Source of the DNA: Piliocolobus tephrosceles
Lineage: Eukaryota > Chordata > Mammalia > Primates > Cercopithecidae
Length of the DNA stretch: 64,000 nucleotides
Reading direction: 5' to 3'
Assembly: GCF_002776525.5 (NCBI RefSeq)
Contig: NC_045438.1
Span: forward strand, 151,411,777-151,475,776
Position 1 is the first letter of the stretch. Each line of letters opens with the position of its first letter. The notes beneath the pieces were generated by a model, which made no database searches, had not been told where the DNA came from, and was given only the letters and a program-made list of their open reading frames with translations. Below are positions 10,972-22,089 of the stretch, one piece after another. The position numbers and the translations under genes were made by a program.

Positions 10972-12443
10972 CTTCATGGATTTATCTACCTTTGATCTTT
11001 GATGCTGAGGACCTTTGGATTGGGTTTTTGCATGGACATCCTTTTTGTTGATGTTGATGTTGATGTTATTGCTTTCTACTTGTTAGTTTTCCTTCTAACA
11101 GGCCCCTCTTCTGCAGGTCTGCTAGAGTTTGCTGGAGGTCCACTCCAGACTCTGTTTGCCTGGGTATCAGCAGCAGAGGCTGCAGAACAGCAAAGATTGC
11201 TGCCTGCTCCTTCCTCTGGAAGCTTTGTCCCAGAGGGGCATCTGCCAGATGCCAGCCAGAGCTCTGCTATATGAGGTGTCTGTCCACTCCTGCTGGGAAG
11301 TGTCTCCCAGTCAGGAGGCACAGGGGTCAGGGACCCACTTGAGGAGGCAGTCTGTCCCTTAGCAGAGCTCAAGTGCTGTGCTGGGAGATCTGCTTTCTTC
11401 AGAGTTGGCAGGCAGGAACGTTTAAGTCTGCTGAAGCTGTGCCCACAGCCACCCCTTCCCCGAAGTACTCTGTCCCAGGGAGTTGGGACTTTTTTTTTTT
11501 GTTTGTTTGTTTGTTTTGAGACGGAGTCTTGCTGTGTCGCCCAGGCTAGAGTGCAGTGGCCGGATCTCAGCTCACTGCAAGCTCCGCCTCCTGGGTTCAC
11601 GCCATTCTCCTGCCTCAGCCTCCCGAGTAGCTGGGACTACAGGCGCCTGCCACCGCGCCTGGCTAGTTTTTTGTATTTTTTAGTAGAGACGGGGTTTCAC
11701 CATGTTAGCCAGAATGGTCTCGATCTCCTGACCTCGTGATCCGCCCGTCTCGGCCTCCCAAAGTGCTGGGATTACAGGCTTGAGCCACCGCGCCCGGCGG
11801 GAGTTTTATCTATAAGCCCCTGACTGGGGCTGCTGCCTTTCTTCAGAGATACCCCCAGAGAGGAGGAATCTACAGAGGCAGTCAGGCTACAGTGGCTTTG
11901 CTGCGCTGCGGTGGGTTCCGCACCCAGTCTGACCTTCCTGGTGGCTTTGTTTACACTGTGAGGGGAAAACCACCCACTCAAGCTTCAGTAATGGCAGATG
12001 CCCATCCCACCAAGCTCCAGCGTCCCAGGTTGACTTCAGATTCTGTGCTGGCAGTGAGAATTTCCAGCCAGTGGATCTTAGCTTGCTGGACTCTGTGGGG
12101 GTGGGACCCATTGAGCAAGACCACTTGGATCCCTGGCTTCGGCCCCCTTTCAGGAGAGTGAACAGTTCTGTCTCGCTGGGGTTCCAGGCACCACTGGAGT
12201 GTGGGGAAAAAAAACAAAAAAAACAAAAAACAACCAAAAAACCCAAAAACTCCTGCAGCTTGCTTGGTATTTGCTTAAATGGCTGCCCAGTTTTGTGCTT
12301 GAAACCCAGGGCCCTGGTGGTGTAGGCACCCGAGGGAGTCTCCTGGTCTCAGTTGGAAATGCAGTAATCACCTACCTTCTGCATTGGTCTTGGTGGGAGC
12401 TGTAGACCGAAGCTGTTCTTATTTGGCCGTCTTCTCAGAATCT
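10972..12443 (-). promoter_or_regulatory. L1 5' UTR (internal promoter region), decayed
   Basis: L1 carries its own RNA polymerase II promoter here, plus an antisense promoter in younger families. The end of the element read in L1 sense (12443 downwards) has GACGGCCAAATAAGAACAGC, corresponding to the start of L1PA 5' UTRs. The YY1-type AAGATGGCC word near the start site is changed to AAGACGGCC, so the initiator-linked YY1 site looks lost. The region is GC-richer than its surroundings. An AluY is inserted at 11491-11798, and an A/C-rich low-complexity patch lies at 12208-12250. Confidence 0.8.
11491..11798 (-). mobile_element. AluY inside the L1 5' UTR
   Basis: Young-type antisense Alu (CACTGCAAGCTCCGCCTCC, GACCTCGTGATCCGCCCG) with a (TTTG)n-interrupted tail. 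The host L1 resumes as GGGAGTTTTATC at 11799. The left copy of the duplication is imperfect (GGGACTTTT at 11485-11493). Confidence 0.93.
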
Positions 12444-12456
12444 TGTGTCTCTTCTT

Positions 12457-12561
12457 ATAAAGGCACTAAATAGATGCATGAGGGCCTACATCTTCATGAC
12501 CTAATCATTTCCCAAAGTCCCCACCTCCAAATATCACATTTGAGTTTAGGGCTTCCAATAT
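12457..12561 (-). mobile_element. MLT1-type LTR, piece 2 of 3
   Basis: The continuation of the LTR begun at 5408, with ATAAAGGCACTAAATAGATG, CTTCATGACCTAATCATTTC and CCCCACCTCCAAATATCACA, all antisense MLT1 words in the expected order. It ends at the target duplication of the truncated L1 (TTAGGGCTTCCAATAT, 12546-12561). Confidence 0.85.
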
Positions 12562-15286
12562 GACCCTAATACCAAACCCAGTAAAGGACATAACCAAAAA
12601 ATAAAACTACAGACCTACAGACCAATATCCCAGATGAACATAGATGCAAAAATCCTTAACAAAATATTAGCTAACGAAATCCAACAACATATCATCAAAA
12701 AGATAATCCACCATTATCAAGTGGGTTTCATACCAGGGATGCAGGGAAGGTTTAATTTATGCAAGTCAATAAATGTGATATACCACATAAACGGAATTTT
12801 AAGAAATCACATGATCATCTCAATAGCTGCAAATGCATTTGACAAAATCCAGCATCCCTTTATGATTAAAACTCAGTAAAATTGGCATATAAGGGACATA
12901 CTTCAATGTAATAAAAGCCATCTATGACAAACCCACAGCCAGCATAATACTAAAGGGAGAAAAGTTGAAAGCATTCCCTCTGAGAACTGGAACAAGACAA
13001 GGATGCCCACTCTCCCACTCTCACCACTTCTTTTCAACATAGTACTGGAAGTCCTAGCCAGAGCAGTCAGACAAGAGAAAGAAATAAAGGGCATCCAAAT
13101 TGGTAAAGAGAAAGTCAAATTGTTTGTTTGCTGATGACATGATTATATACCTAGAAAACCATGAAGACTCCTCCAAAAAACTCCTGATAAAACAATTCAG
13201 CAAAGTTTCCAGATAAAAAATTAATGTACACAAATCAGTAGCTCTCCTATATACCAACATGACCAGGTTGGGAATCAAATCAAGAACTCAACCCCTTTTA
13301 CAATAGCTGCAAAAATATATAAAATACTTAGGAATATACCTAACCAAAGAAGTGAAAGACCTCTACAAGGAAAACTACAAAACACTGCTGAAAGAAATCA
13401 TAGATGAGACAAACAAATGGAAACACATCCCATTCTGATGGATTGGTAGAATCAATATTGTGAAAATGACCATACTGCCAAAAGCAATCTACAAATTTAA
13501 TGCAGTTCTCATCAAAATATCACCATCATTCTCAGAACTAGAAAAAACAATCCTAAAATTCACATGGAACCAAAAAAGAGCCCGTGTAGCCAAAGCAAGA
13601 CTAAGCAAAAAGAACAAATCTGGAGGTACCGTATTACCTGATTTCAAACTATACTATAAGGCCACAGTCACCAAAACAGCATGGTACTAGTATAAAAATA
13701 GGGACATAGACCAACAGAACAGAATTGAGAACCCAGAAATAAACCCAAATACAGTCAACTGATCTTTGACAAAGCAAACAAAAACATAAAATAGGGGAAG
13801 GGCACCCTATTCAACAAATGGTGCTGGGATAGTTGGCAAGCTGCATGTAAGAGAATAAAACTGGATCCTCATCACTCATCTTATACAAAAATCAACTCAA
13901 GATGGATTAAGGACTTAAATGTAAGACCTGAAACTATAAAAATTCTGAAAGATAACATCGGAAAAACCCTTCTAGACATTGGCTTAGGGAAGGATTTCAT
14001 GACCAAGAACCCAAAAGCAAATGCAACAACAACAAAGATAAATAGCTGGGACTTAATTAAACTGAAGAATTTTTGCACAGCAAAAGGAACAATCAGTGGA
14101 GTAAACAGACAACCTACAGAGTGGAAGAAAATCTTCACAATCTATACATCTGACAAAGGACTAATATCCAGGATCTACAATGAACTCAGACAAATTCACA
14201 AGAATAAAGCAAGCAATCCCATCAAAAAGTGGGCTAAGGACATGAATAGACAATTCTCAAAAGAAGATATACAAATGGCCAACAAAGGTAAAAAAAATGC
14301 TCAACATCACTAATGATCAGGGAAATGCAAATCAAAACCACAATGTAATATCACCTTAATCCTGCAAGTATGGCCATAATCAAAATATTTAAAACAAATA
14401 GATGTTGGCATAGATACGGTGAAGAGGGAACACTTCTCCACTGCTGGTGGGAGTGTAAAATAGTACAACTACTATGGAAAATAGTGTGGAGATTCCTTAA
14501 AGAACTAAAAGTATATCTACCATTCGATCCAGTAATCCCACTCTTGGGTATCTACCCAGAGGAAAAGAAGTCATTACATGAAAAAGATACTTGCAAACTC
14601 ATATTTATAGTAGCACAATACATAATTGCAAAAATGTGGAACCAACCCAAATGCCCATCAATCAATGAGTAGATAAAGAATGGATGTATTAGTCTGTTTA
14701 CACACTGCTGATAAAGACATACCTGAGACTGGAAAGAAAAAGAGGTTTAATTGGACTTACAGTTCCACATGGCTAAGTAGGTCTCAGAATCATGGCGGGA
14801 GGCAAAAGGCACTTCTTATGTGGTGACAGCAAGAGAAAATGAGGAAGATGCAAAAGCAGAAACCCCTGATAAAGCCATCAGATCCCATGAGGCTTATTCA
14901 CTACCATGAGAACAGTATGGGGGAACCGCCCCCAGGATTCAAATCATTTCCCACTGGGTTCCTCCCACAACACTTGGGAATTGTGGGAGTACAATTCAAG
15001 ATAATATTTGGGTGGAGACTCAGTCAAACCATATCATTCAACCCCTGATGCCTTCAAATCTCATGTCCTCACGTTTGAAAACCAAGCATGCCTTCCCAAT
15101 ATTCCCCCAAAGTCTTAAATCATTTCAGCATTAACCGAAAAGTCCACAGTCCAAAGTCTCATCTGAGACAAGCCAAGTCTTTTCTGCCTATGAGCCTGCA
15201 AAATCAAAAGCAAGCTAGTTACTTCCTAGATACAGTGGGAGTACAGGTATTTGGTAAATAGAGCCATTCCAAATGAGAGAAATTGG

Positions 15287-16526
15287 TCAAAACAAAGGGG
15301 TTACAGGGCCCATGCAAGTCCAAAATCTAGTGGGGCAGTCAAATTTTAAAGCTCCAAAATGATTTCCTTTTACTCCAGGTCTCACATCTAGGTCATGCTG
15401 ATGGAAGAGGTGGGTTCCCATGGTCTTAGGCAGGTCTGCCCCTGTGGCTTTGCAAAGTACAGCCTCCCTCCCAGGTGCTTTCACAGGCTGACATCGAATG
15501 TCTGCAGCTTTTCCAGGTGAATGGTGCAAGCTGTCAGTGGATCTACCATTCTGGGGTCTGGATGATGGTGGCCCTCTTCTCACAGCTCCACTCCACTGGT
15601 CAGTGCTCCAGCATGAACTCTGTGTGGGGGCTCCAACCCACACTTCCCTTCTGCACTGACCTAGCAGAGGTTCTCCATGAGTGCCCCACCCCTGTAGGAA
15701 ACTTCTGCCTGGACATCCAGCTGTTTCCATACATTTTCTGAAATCTAGGTGGAGGTTCCCAAACTCCAATTCTTGACTTCTGTGCACTCACAGGCTCAAC
15801 ACCATGTGGAAGCTGCCAAGGCTTAGGGCTTGCACCCTCTGAAGCCATGGCCAAAGCTCTGCATTGGCCCCTTTTAGCTAAGGCTGGAGCAGTTGGGATG
15901 CAGGACACCAAGTCCTTAGGTGGCACACAGCACAGGGACCCTGGGCCCAGCCCACAAAACCATTTTCTCCTAGGCCTCTGGACCTGTGACTGAGTGGGCA
16001 GCTGTGAAGACCTCTGACATGTCCTGGAGATATTTTCTCCAATCCTCATTGTCTTGGGGATTAACATTCGCCTCCTTGTTACTTATGCAGATTTTTGCAA
16101 CTGGCTTGAATTTCTCATGAGTAAATGGGGTTTTCTTTTCAGTCACTTTGTCAGGCTGAAAAATTTCTGAACTTTTATGCTCTGTTTCCCTTATGAAATT
16201 GAATGTCTTTAACAGTATCCAAGTCACCTCTTGAATGCTTTGCTGCTTAGAAATTTCTTCTACCAGATATCCTAAATCATCTCTCTCAAGTTCAAAGTTC
16301 CACAGTCTCTAGGGCAGGGGCAAAATGCTGCTAGTCTATTTACTAAAACATAACAAGAGTCATCTTTGCTCCATTTCCCAGCAAGTTCCTCATCTCCATC
16401 TGAGACCACCTCAGCCTGGACCTTATTGTCCATATTGCTATCAGGCTTTTGGTGAAAGCCATTCAACAAGCCTCTAGGAAGTTCCAAACTTCCCCACATT
16501 TTCCTGTCTTCTTCTGAACCATCCAA
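15287..16526 (-). pseudogene. THE1 internal gag-like frames, degenerate
   Basis: The internal region of MaLR elements carries a decayed gag-related frame of unknown function. Antisense frames here are 16272-16526, 15970-16227, 15600-16067 and 15287-15787 (up to 166 codons), overlapping in different registers, so at least three frameshifts separate them. No protease, reverse transcriptase or envelope domain is visible, as expected for THE1. The segment PGKAADIRCQPVKAPG also occurs in related form in the MST element at 59803-60171. Confidence 0.7.
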
Positions 16527-16637
16527 ACTGTTTCAACCTCTGCCTGTTACCCAGTTCCAAAGTCACTTCCGTATTTTCAGGTATCTTTTCAGTAGCACCC
16601 TGCTCCTGGTATCAATTTACTGTATGAGTTCATTTTC

Positions 16638-16935
16638 TTTTCTTTTTTTTTTGAGATGGAGTCTCACTCTGTCGCCCAGGCTGGAGTGCAGTGGCTGGAT
16701 CTCGACTCACTGCAAGCTCTGCCTCCTGGGTTCACGCCATTCTCCTGCCTCAGCCTCCCGAGTAGCTGGGACTACAGGCGCCTGCCACCTTGCCTGGCTA
16801 ATTTGTTTGTATTTTTTAATAGAGACGGAGTTTCACCGTGTTAGCCAGGATAGTCTTGATCTTGTGACCTCGTGATCCACCCATCTCGGCCTCCCCAAGT
16901 GCTGGGATTACAGGCTTGAGCCACCGTGCCTGGCC
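16638..16935 (-). mobile_element. AluY inside the THE1 5' LTR
   Basis: Antisense AluY inserted a few bases from the LTR/internal junction. A perfect 14-bp target duplication, ATGAGTTCATTTTC, is at 16624-16637 and 16936-16949. It is the innermost and so the latest insertion in this nest. Confidence 0.95.
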
Positions 16936-17650
16936 ATGAGTTCATTTTCATACTGCTGATAAAGACATACCTGAGACTGGGAAGAAAAAGAGGTTTAATT
17001 GGACTTACAGTTCCACATGGCTGGGGAGGCCTCAGAATCATGGCGGGAAGGAAAAGGCACTTACATCATGGCAGCAAGGAAAAATGAGGAAGAGGCAAAA
17101 GCGGAAACCCCTGATAAAACCATCACATCTTATGAGACTTATTCACTATCACAAGAACAGTATGGGAGAAACTGCCGCCATGATTCAAATTATCTCCCAC
17201 TGGGTCCCTCCCACAACACATGGGAATTATGGGAGTACAACTCAAGATAAGATTTGGTTGGGGACACAGCCAAACCATATCAATGGAATACTACTCAGTC
17301 ATAAAAAGGGAAGAATTAACAGCATTTGTAGTAACCTGGATGAGATTGGAGACTGAGTTATTTCTAAGTGAAGTAACTCGGGAATGGAAAATGAAACATC
17401 ATATATTCTCACTCATAAGTGGGAGCTAAGCTGTGAGGATGCAAAGGCATAAGAATGACATAATGGACTTTGGGGAATCGGGGAAAATGGTGGGAAGGGG
17501 GTGAGGGATAAAAGACTACAAATTGTGTGCAGTGTATACTGCTTGGATTATGAGTGCACCAAAAACTCACAAATCACCACTAAAGAACTTATTCAGGTAA
17601 CCAAACACCACCTGTTCCCCAATAACCTAAGGAAATATTTTTTTAAAAAA

Positions 17651-17716
17651 GGGATTAGGGCTTCAACATATACACTGGGGGCAGGACAGGGGGACAGAAA
17701 CATTCAGTCTATATCA
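17651..17716 (-). mobile_element. MLT1-type LTR, piece 3 of 3
   Basis: GGGATTAGGGCTTCAACATA followed by an AAACATTCAGTCTATATCA end is the antisense start of an MLT1 LTR. Its first bases are the second copy of the truncated L1's target duplication. Confidence 0.75.
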
Positions 17717-17880
17717 CTGCTTCTTTGTTCTTCAGTTTCCTTACCAGTAAAAATTGGTAAAATGATGATAATAGCACTTATCATGTAGAATTTTTTTAGA
17801 GAGGATTAAGTATACTAATATGTTTCTAAAGTTCTTGAAATAGTCTCTGGCACATAGGAAGCACTGTTTAACTTCTTGCT
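17717..17880 (+). repeat. MIR right half
   Basis: Continues the MIR of 5325-5407: TTCAGTTTCCTTACCAGT, GGTAAAATGATGATAATAGC, GAGAGGATTAAGTATACTAA and GTCTCTGGCACATAGGAAGC are in MIR order. This fixes the MLT1 LTR as an insertion into an older MIR. Confidence 0.85.
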
Positions 17881-19384
17881 CTTGTTGAAGATTTCAAGGT
17901 TTGCCAAAGAATAAGAATTGTGTGAGAGGGGAGCCACATAAGTTCTGGCCAGGAAAATGCTAGAGAAACATCAGTACACATTTGATATTTTGTCATTGGG
18001 CAAATCCAGGCTACATTAAAGGAAGCAATTGTTTGAGTTTTGATGCCTATTCTCCCACTTTTGCTGCCTTTTCTATTTGGATGACAAGATAAGTCCCCTT
18101 CTTCACATATCTCTGCATCCCAGCATCTTCATCTCAAGGATCTTGATCATTATCCCCCACTAGCTAATGAACAGCTGTGAGACACAGTAAGTGGAACTTC
18201 CATTATTTTTCAAACGGGAAAACATGAAGCACTAAAATATAGAAGACCTGGTACATGCACTTTTGCCTTCATTTGTTTAAATCCTTCTAGGTCCAGTCTT
18301 TCTTGTCAAATCATCATTAATGATGGTAGTCCACATTAATTCATCCTTAACTAAAACCTATAACACATTCATCACTCAATTATGTACTTTATATAATTAT
18401 ATTCTTGACATTCTGGTTCTCTGTATCATGCATATTAGTTATATTTCAGCAAGGATATTGAACTCTTACTGAGGCTTGGAACTATATCTTGCACAATTAT
18501 TACTATTCCTCTTCTAAAACACCTGATGTTGAGCTCTGAGAGACAGGTCTTAGGGATGTGGAAGGTAATGGGTGGAAGAAAATCCCACAGTCTGTAGCAC
18601 TCTCAGAAGCAGTTAGGAGACTTTTCCTGGGAAGCAATATCAACTAAGCACATGCAGCTTCAACAGCTCTGGGCCCTGGTAAATTTGAGCATGGGAGTTT
18701 ACAGTGAGCCCACCAAGATACATATTGTTCCTTCCAAACCGAGCAGACCTGTCCTTTGATGAGTCTTTGTCCTGATAATCATTTCCAATCTGTGGCCAAT
18801 AGAAATCTGCTTTCTCTCCCAAGAAATGTTTGGTGTTCCATGCTAAAGAATGCTTTATTGCCCTAGTTCACTCTGGCTCCGTAAAAGTTAAGCTAAATCT
18901 TCCGAAAAGCTTGCACTCTTATATTTGAAACTATAGTATTAGTCTAATGAGCTTCGACACAATTGGAATTGGATATAAATGTAAGCAATGTGATTATATT
19001 TTATTTTCTAACTCCTGACTGGTCCAGCAGCATGCACCATTACCTACTCATTCGCACTAATGATTCATAAATTCTTTATTCATATGGAATGTACTCTAGT
19101 TGGCCAATTAGAATGATTCGTGGTAGACTGCACTTTGCCTTCATCTGACAGCATATGTTTGTTTTGCAGTGTAGAGCACAGATTCAGTTCCAAATTTCCT
19201 TTCTTACCATGGTCATAATGAACTGAAGCCCACCTTACATTCATGTTTCACATCCCTTTTGCATAACTCATTTTGCCTCATTGACCCTCACTTCAGCTTT
19301 CCCTTCCCATATGAAATTGGCATTTTTAGAACAGGTGATCTCTATATTTAATCACCTCTGATCTTGATGTTGCCCTGAGGCCAT
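17881..19384. other. No gene seen; mostly unique DNA
   Basis: About 1.5 kb with no repeat I can name and no frame above 60 codons. AT-rich with occasional CA-rich patches. It could hold conserved noncoding elements, but that cannot be judged from one sequence. Confidence 0.5.
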
Positions 19385-19626
19385 AGAGTGTAGGGATTAA
19401 TAATAAAATTTCAGGTGTTGGACACTGGTTGCAGATCATGGCTCCACAGCTACATGCCTTTGGTCAAGTCACTTATCCCCTTTAAGCTCATTTGATTCAT
19501 GTATAAAAAGTAGTAATATGTCCCTCATAGGGTCATTGTGAGAATTAAAAGAATTAAAACATTTCTAGTCCTTAGTGCAGTGCCTGGGACATACCAAGTG
19601 CTTGGCAAGTGTCAGTTATGGTTATT
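19385..19626 (+). repeat. MIR, near full length
   Basis: Sense MIR covering most of the element: TAGGGATTAATAATAAAATT, GGTCAAGTCACTTATCCCC, TCATAGGGTCATTGTGAGAA and TGCAGTGCCTGGGACATACC, ending GGCAAGTGTCAGTTATGG. Confidence 0.85.
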
Positions 19627-20115
19627 CACTTTTCCTCCGGTCATTGGCAGCTCTTTCCTCTGTATCTGAGGACTCCACCTGCTCCCTCGCCAAACTAGTG
19701 TAGTACTAGAATAAATGGAATGTTCATCCAAGACTCATGATTGATTGTTGGTGATGTTTGTGTCATAAATGATATTAGCCCACTTTTGTGTCAAAAGGAG
19801 GAATTATAACTGTCTCCACATGCCCTGTGCCCACTTTCTTAGGATGCTCTGCACTGGGTTGGTAATCTTGCTAGGAAATTCCTTACCTTGACTTGGCATC
19901 AACTTGCCTTTGTAGCCAACCCATGATTCCTGCAATCTCAAGCAATTCTAGTCTTCCTCCTCCCAGAGGCTTCCCAGGGTTGTTAATCAACACTGTGATC
20001 CCATCTCTTTAAGGATTTCCAGCATCAGTGTTGTAGCAGAGTCTATTATTTGTCCCCTGACTCCTCCAGGAAGCCTACCAGGATTTATCAGAGGAGGTGC
20101 AGTTCCTCATCATTG
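19627..20115. other. No gene seen; unassigned DNA
   Basis: Moderate-GC sequence with no recognised element. A weak resemblance to L2-type antisense near 20055-20100 was not strong enough to call. Confidence 0.4.
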
Positions 20116-20530
20116 TTCAGAAACTCATTGTCTTAATCATCAATTATTTAATGAGCGAGTGGTAAACACATGAACATTTCCACCAATCTCTAAGCAACCA
20201 CTAATCTGCTTTCTATCTCTTATGGATTTGCCTCTTCTGGATGGTTTATATAAGTGGAATCATACAAGATATGGCCTTTTGTGTCTGACTTCTTTCACTT
20301 AGCATATTTTCAAGGTTCATCCATGTGGTAGGATTTACTAGAGTTTCATTCCTTTTCATGGACAGATAAATATCTGTCCATAAAATATATCATTACATGG
20401 ATATACCACATTTTATTTATCTTCATCAGTTGATGGACATTTGGGTTGTTTCCATTTTTTGGATATTAGGAAGAATGCTGCTGTGGACATTCATGTAGAA
20501 GTTTTTGTGTACACCTTGGGATTTCCTAAG
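20116..20530 (-). mobile_element. L1M 3' end, antisense (first of three)
   Basis: Antisense 3' UTR and ORF2 end of an old L1: GGATTTGCCTCTTCTGGATG, GTGGAATCATACAAGATATG, CAAGGTTCATCCATGTGG, then CAGTTGATGGACATTTGGGT. Very diverged. Confidence 0.8.
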
Positions 20531-20764
20531 TATATATTTTTAACTTTTTATTATGGGAAATTTCAAGCACATCTGAAAATTGAGGAAATAGTGTAACTAT
20601 GGTGTACCTATCATCTAGCTTCAAGAACAATGATTAATTCACATCCCACCTTAGTTCACCTATACCCTACTCTTTTCTCATTGCTTCCAGATTACATTTT
20701 ATGGCAGATTCCTGACAGCATGTTGCTTTATCCATAAATATTTCAGGAATTATTTCTAAGGGTT
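20531..20764 (-). repeat. Probable L1M 3' UTR piece
   Basis: TTTTTATTATGGGAAATTTC, CACATCTGAAAATTGAGG and ACCTATCATCTAGCTTCAA are wording I associate with old L1M tails in antisense. Assigned on position and wording only. Confidence 0.45.
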
Positions 20765-22030
20765 TTTTCAAAAGCTTTATTGAGACAAAATTAAGATATC
20801 ACAAAATCCATTGGTTCAAAAGTGCACAATTCGATGGTTTTAATGCATTTTCATATTTCCCTAATGACTAATAATGTTGAGTATTTTTCCTGTGATTGTC
20901 AAATTTTTGTCTATCTTCTTTGGAGAAATGTCTGTTCAGATTCTTTGCTGCCTATTTTTAAATTGGGTTATTTGTCTTTTTATTATTGAGTTGTGTTTTT
21001 AATATATTCCAGATATGCATCCCATATAAGAAAACTGATTTGGAATTATTTTCTCCCATTCTGTGAGTTTTCTCACTTCTTGATGGTGTTTTTTGAGGTG
21101 TAAAAGTTTTTAATTTTGATGGTCTCATTCATCTATTTTTCTCTTGTTGCTTATGCTTTTGCTACTATATCAAAGCTAATGTTCCCTATCCCAAGGTCAT
21201 GAAGATTTGCTTCTCACTTTTCTTTTAAGAATTTTATGGTTTTTAGCTCTTTCACTTAGGTCTGTGGCCCATTTTGAGTTCATTTTTGTGTACAGTCTGA
21301 GAAAAAGGTCCAACTTGATTTTTTGTATGTGGATATCCAATTGCCCTAGCACCATTTGTTGAAGGAACTATTCTTTGTCCACTGAAAAAGATCTTGGGAC
21401 CCCTATCTAAAATCAGCTGATTATAAATGTAAGGATTTGTTTCTGGACTCTCAGTTCTATTCCATTAATCTATACATCTATTATTATGCCAGTACAAGAT
21501 TCTCTCAATTTCTGTAGCTTTGCGATAAGCTACAGTTCTGAAATTGGAAAATGTGAGTCTGTTAACTTTTTCTTTTTCAAGATTGTTTTGGCTATTTTCA
21601 GTGCCCAGAAATTCCAGAGAAATTTTAGAATCAGCTTGTCAATTTCTGCAAAGAAATTAAGTGGGATTTTGATAGCGATTATCTTGATTCTATAGATTAA
21701 TTTGAGAAGCATTCCCACCCTAACAATATTAATTATTCTTATCCATGAACATAGGCCTTCTTTTTATTTATTTAGGTCTTTAATTTCTTTCAACAATGTT
21801 TTTGTAGTTTTCAGCATAAAAGTCTTGCACTTTTGTTAAATGAATTCTGAAGTATTTTATTCTTTTGGATGCAATTGTAGATGAAGTTATTCTCTTAATT
21901 TTATTTTCAAATTGTTCGTTGTTATTTTATAATGATAGAATTGACTTTTATATATTGATCTTGTATCCCAAAACCTTGGTGAATTTGTTTATTAGTTTAG
22001 TTTTAATCTTATCACTTTACCTTGAACTCG
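20765..22030 (-). mobile_element. L1M ORF2 region, antisense (second of three)
   Basis: Starts with an L1M tail word (GCTTTATTGAGACAAAATTA), then goes into ORF2 antisense: GAGAAATGTCTGTTCAGATT, CATTTTGAGTTCATTTTTGT, TGCCCTAGCACCATTTGTTG, TTCTATTCCATTAATCTATA and GATTGTTTTGGCTATTTTCA. This covers the C-terminal third of ORF2. A 62-codon minus frame at 21530-21718 is a relic of it. Confidence 0.88.
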
Positions 22031-22089
22031 ATTTTGGAATTGATCCTCTTGCACAAGTCTCTTCCAAGATCCTGGGAGGGCCCCAGCAA

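Larger units (their letters stand above)
5631..12443 (-). mobile_element. Full-length L1 (older L1PA type) with two Alus inside
   Basis: A LINE-1 retrotransposon on the minus strand, from its poly-A (T run at 5631-5650) to its 5' end near 12443. It is flanked by a perfect 13-bp target duplication, TGTGTCTCTTCTT, at 5618-5630 and 12444-12456. Without the Alus at 8835-9154 and 11491-11798 the element is about 6.1-6.2 kb, the usual full L1 length. Parts read right to left are the 5' UTR (10972-12443), ORF1 (about 9895-10971), ORF2 (5858-9894) and a short 3' UTR. The ORF1 N-terminus is of an older type than in currently active L1, so I place it as an older L1PA. Stops, frameshifts, an altered catalytic residue and the Alus make it dead. 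Confidence 0.95.
14685..17282 (-). mobile_element. Complete THE1-type MaLR provirus
   Basis: A non-autonomous ERVL-MaLR element on the minus strand with both LTRs. The 3' LTR is 14685-15036 (352 bp), the internal region 15037-16620 and the 5' LTR 16621-17282 (about 350 bp once its AluY is removed). The 5-bp target duplication ATGGA is intact at 14680-14684 and 17283-17287. LTR ends read TGATATGGTTT...ACA in element sense. The internal region next to the 5' LTR reads TTGATACCAGGAGCAGGG in element sense, a leucine-tRNA-type primer site. THE1 is defective and would have needed a helper for reverse transcription. Confidence 0.93.
12562..17429 (+). pseudogene. L1 ORF2 C-terminal two thirds, broken
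   Basis: The remnant of ORF2 carried by the truncated L1. Readable blocks are 12634-12879 (NIDAKILNKILANEIQQHI, VGFIPGMQGRFNL), 13460-13690, 13999-14313 and 14370-14672, in shifting frames. The end is past the provirus at about 17429 (HHIFSLISGS). A FADD-type catalytic word can be read near 13128-13140 but is in a different frame from its neighbours. The open blocks are separated by frameshifts and by 2.6 kb of THE1. Confidence 0.88.
12562..17650 (+). mobile_element. 5'-truncated L1 (L1PB-like), split by a THE1 provirus
   Basis: A plus-strand LINE-1 that begins within the reverse transcriptase region (GACCCTAATACCAAACCCAG) and ends with its 3' UTR and short A-rich tail (17634-17650). Flanks are an imperfect duplication of about 16 bp: TTAGGGCTTCCAATAT at 12546-12561 and TTAGGGCTTCAACATAT at 17655-17671. 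A THE1 element with both LTRs is inserted at 14685-17282. L1 sequence resumes in register at 17283 (ATGGAATACTACTCAGTC). The 3' UTR wording (GGGTGAGGGATAAAAGACTA, AACACCACCTGTTCCCCAA) suggests L1PB. Confidence 0.92.

Noticed and set aside
11076..11600. Minus-strand frame of 174 codons
   Set aside because: It lies in the 5' UTR of the L1 and runs into the AluY. It is a chance frame in GC-rich noncoding L1 sequence.
15287..16067. Frames of 166 and 155 codons as novel genes
   Set aside because: They lie entirely in the THE1 internal region, between two LTRs, and are a decayed gag-like frame.
17717..17880. tRNA-like gene from MIR sequence
   Set aside because: MIRs descend from tRNA, but the copies here lack intact A and B boxes and a cloverleaf.
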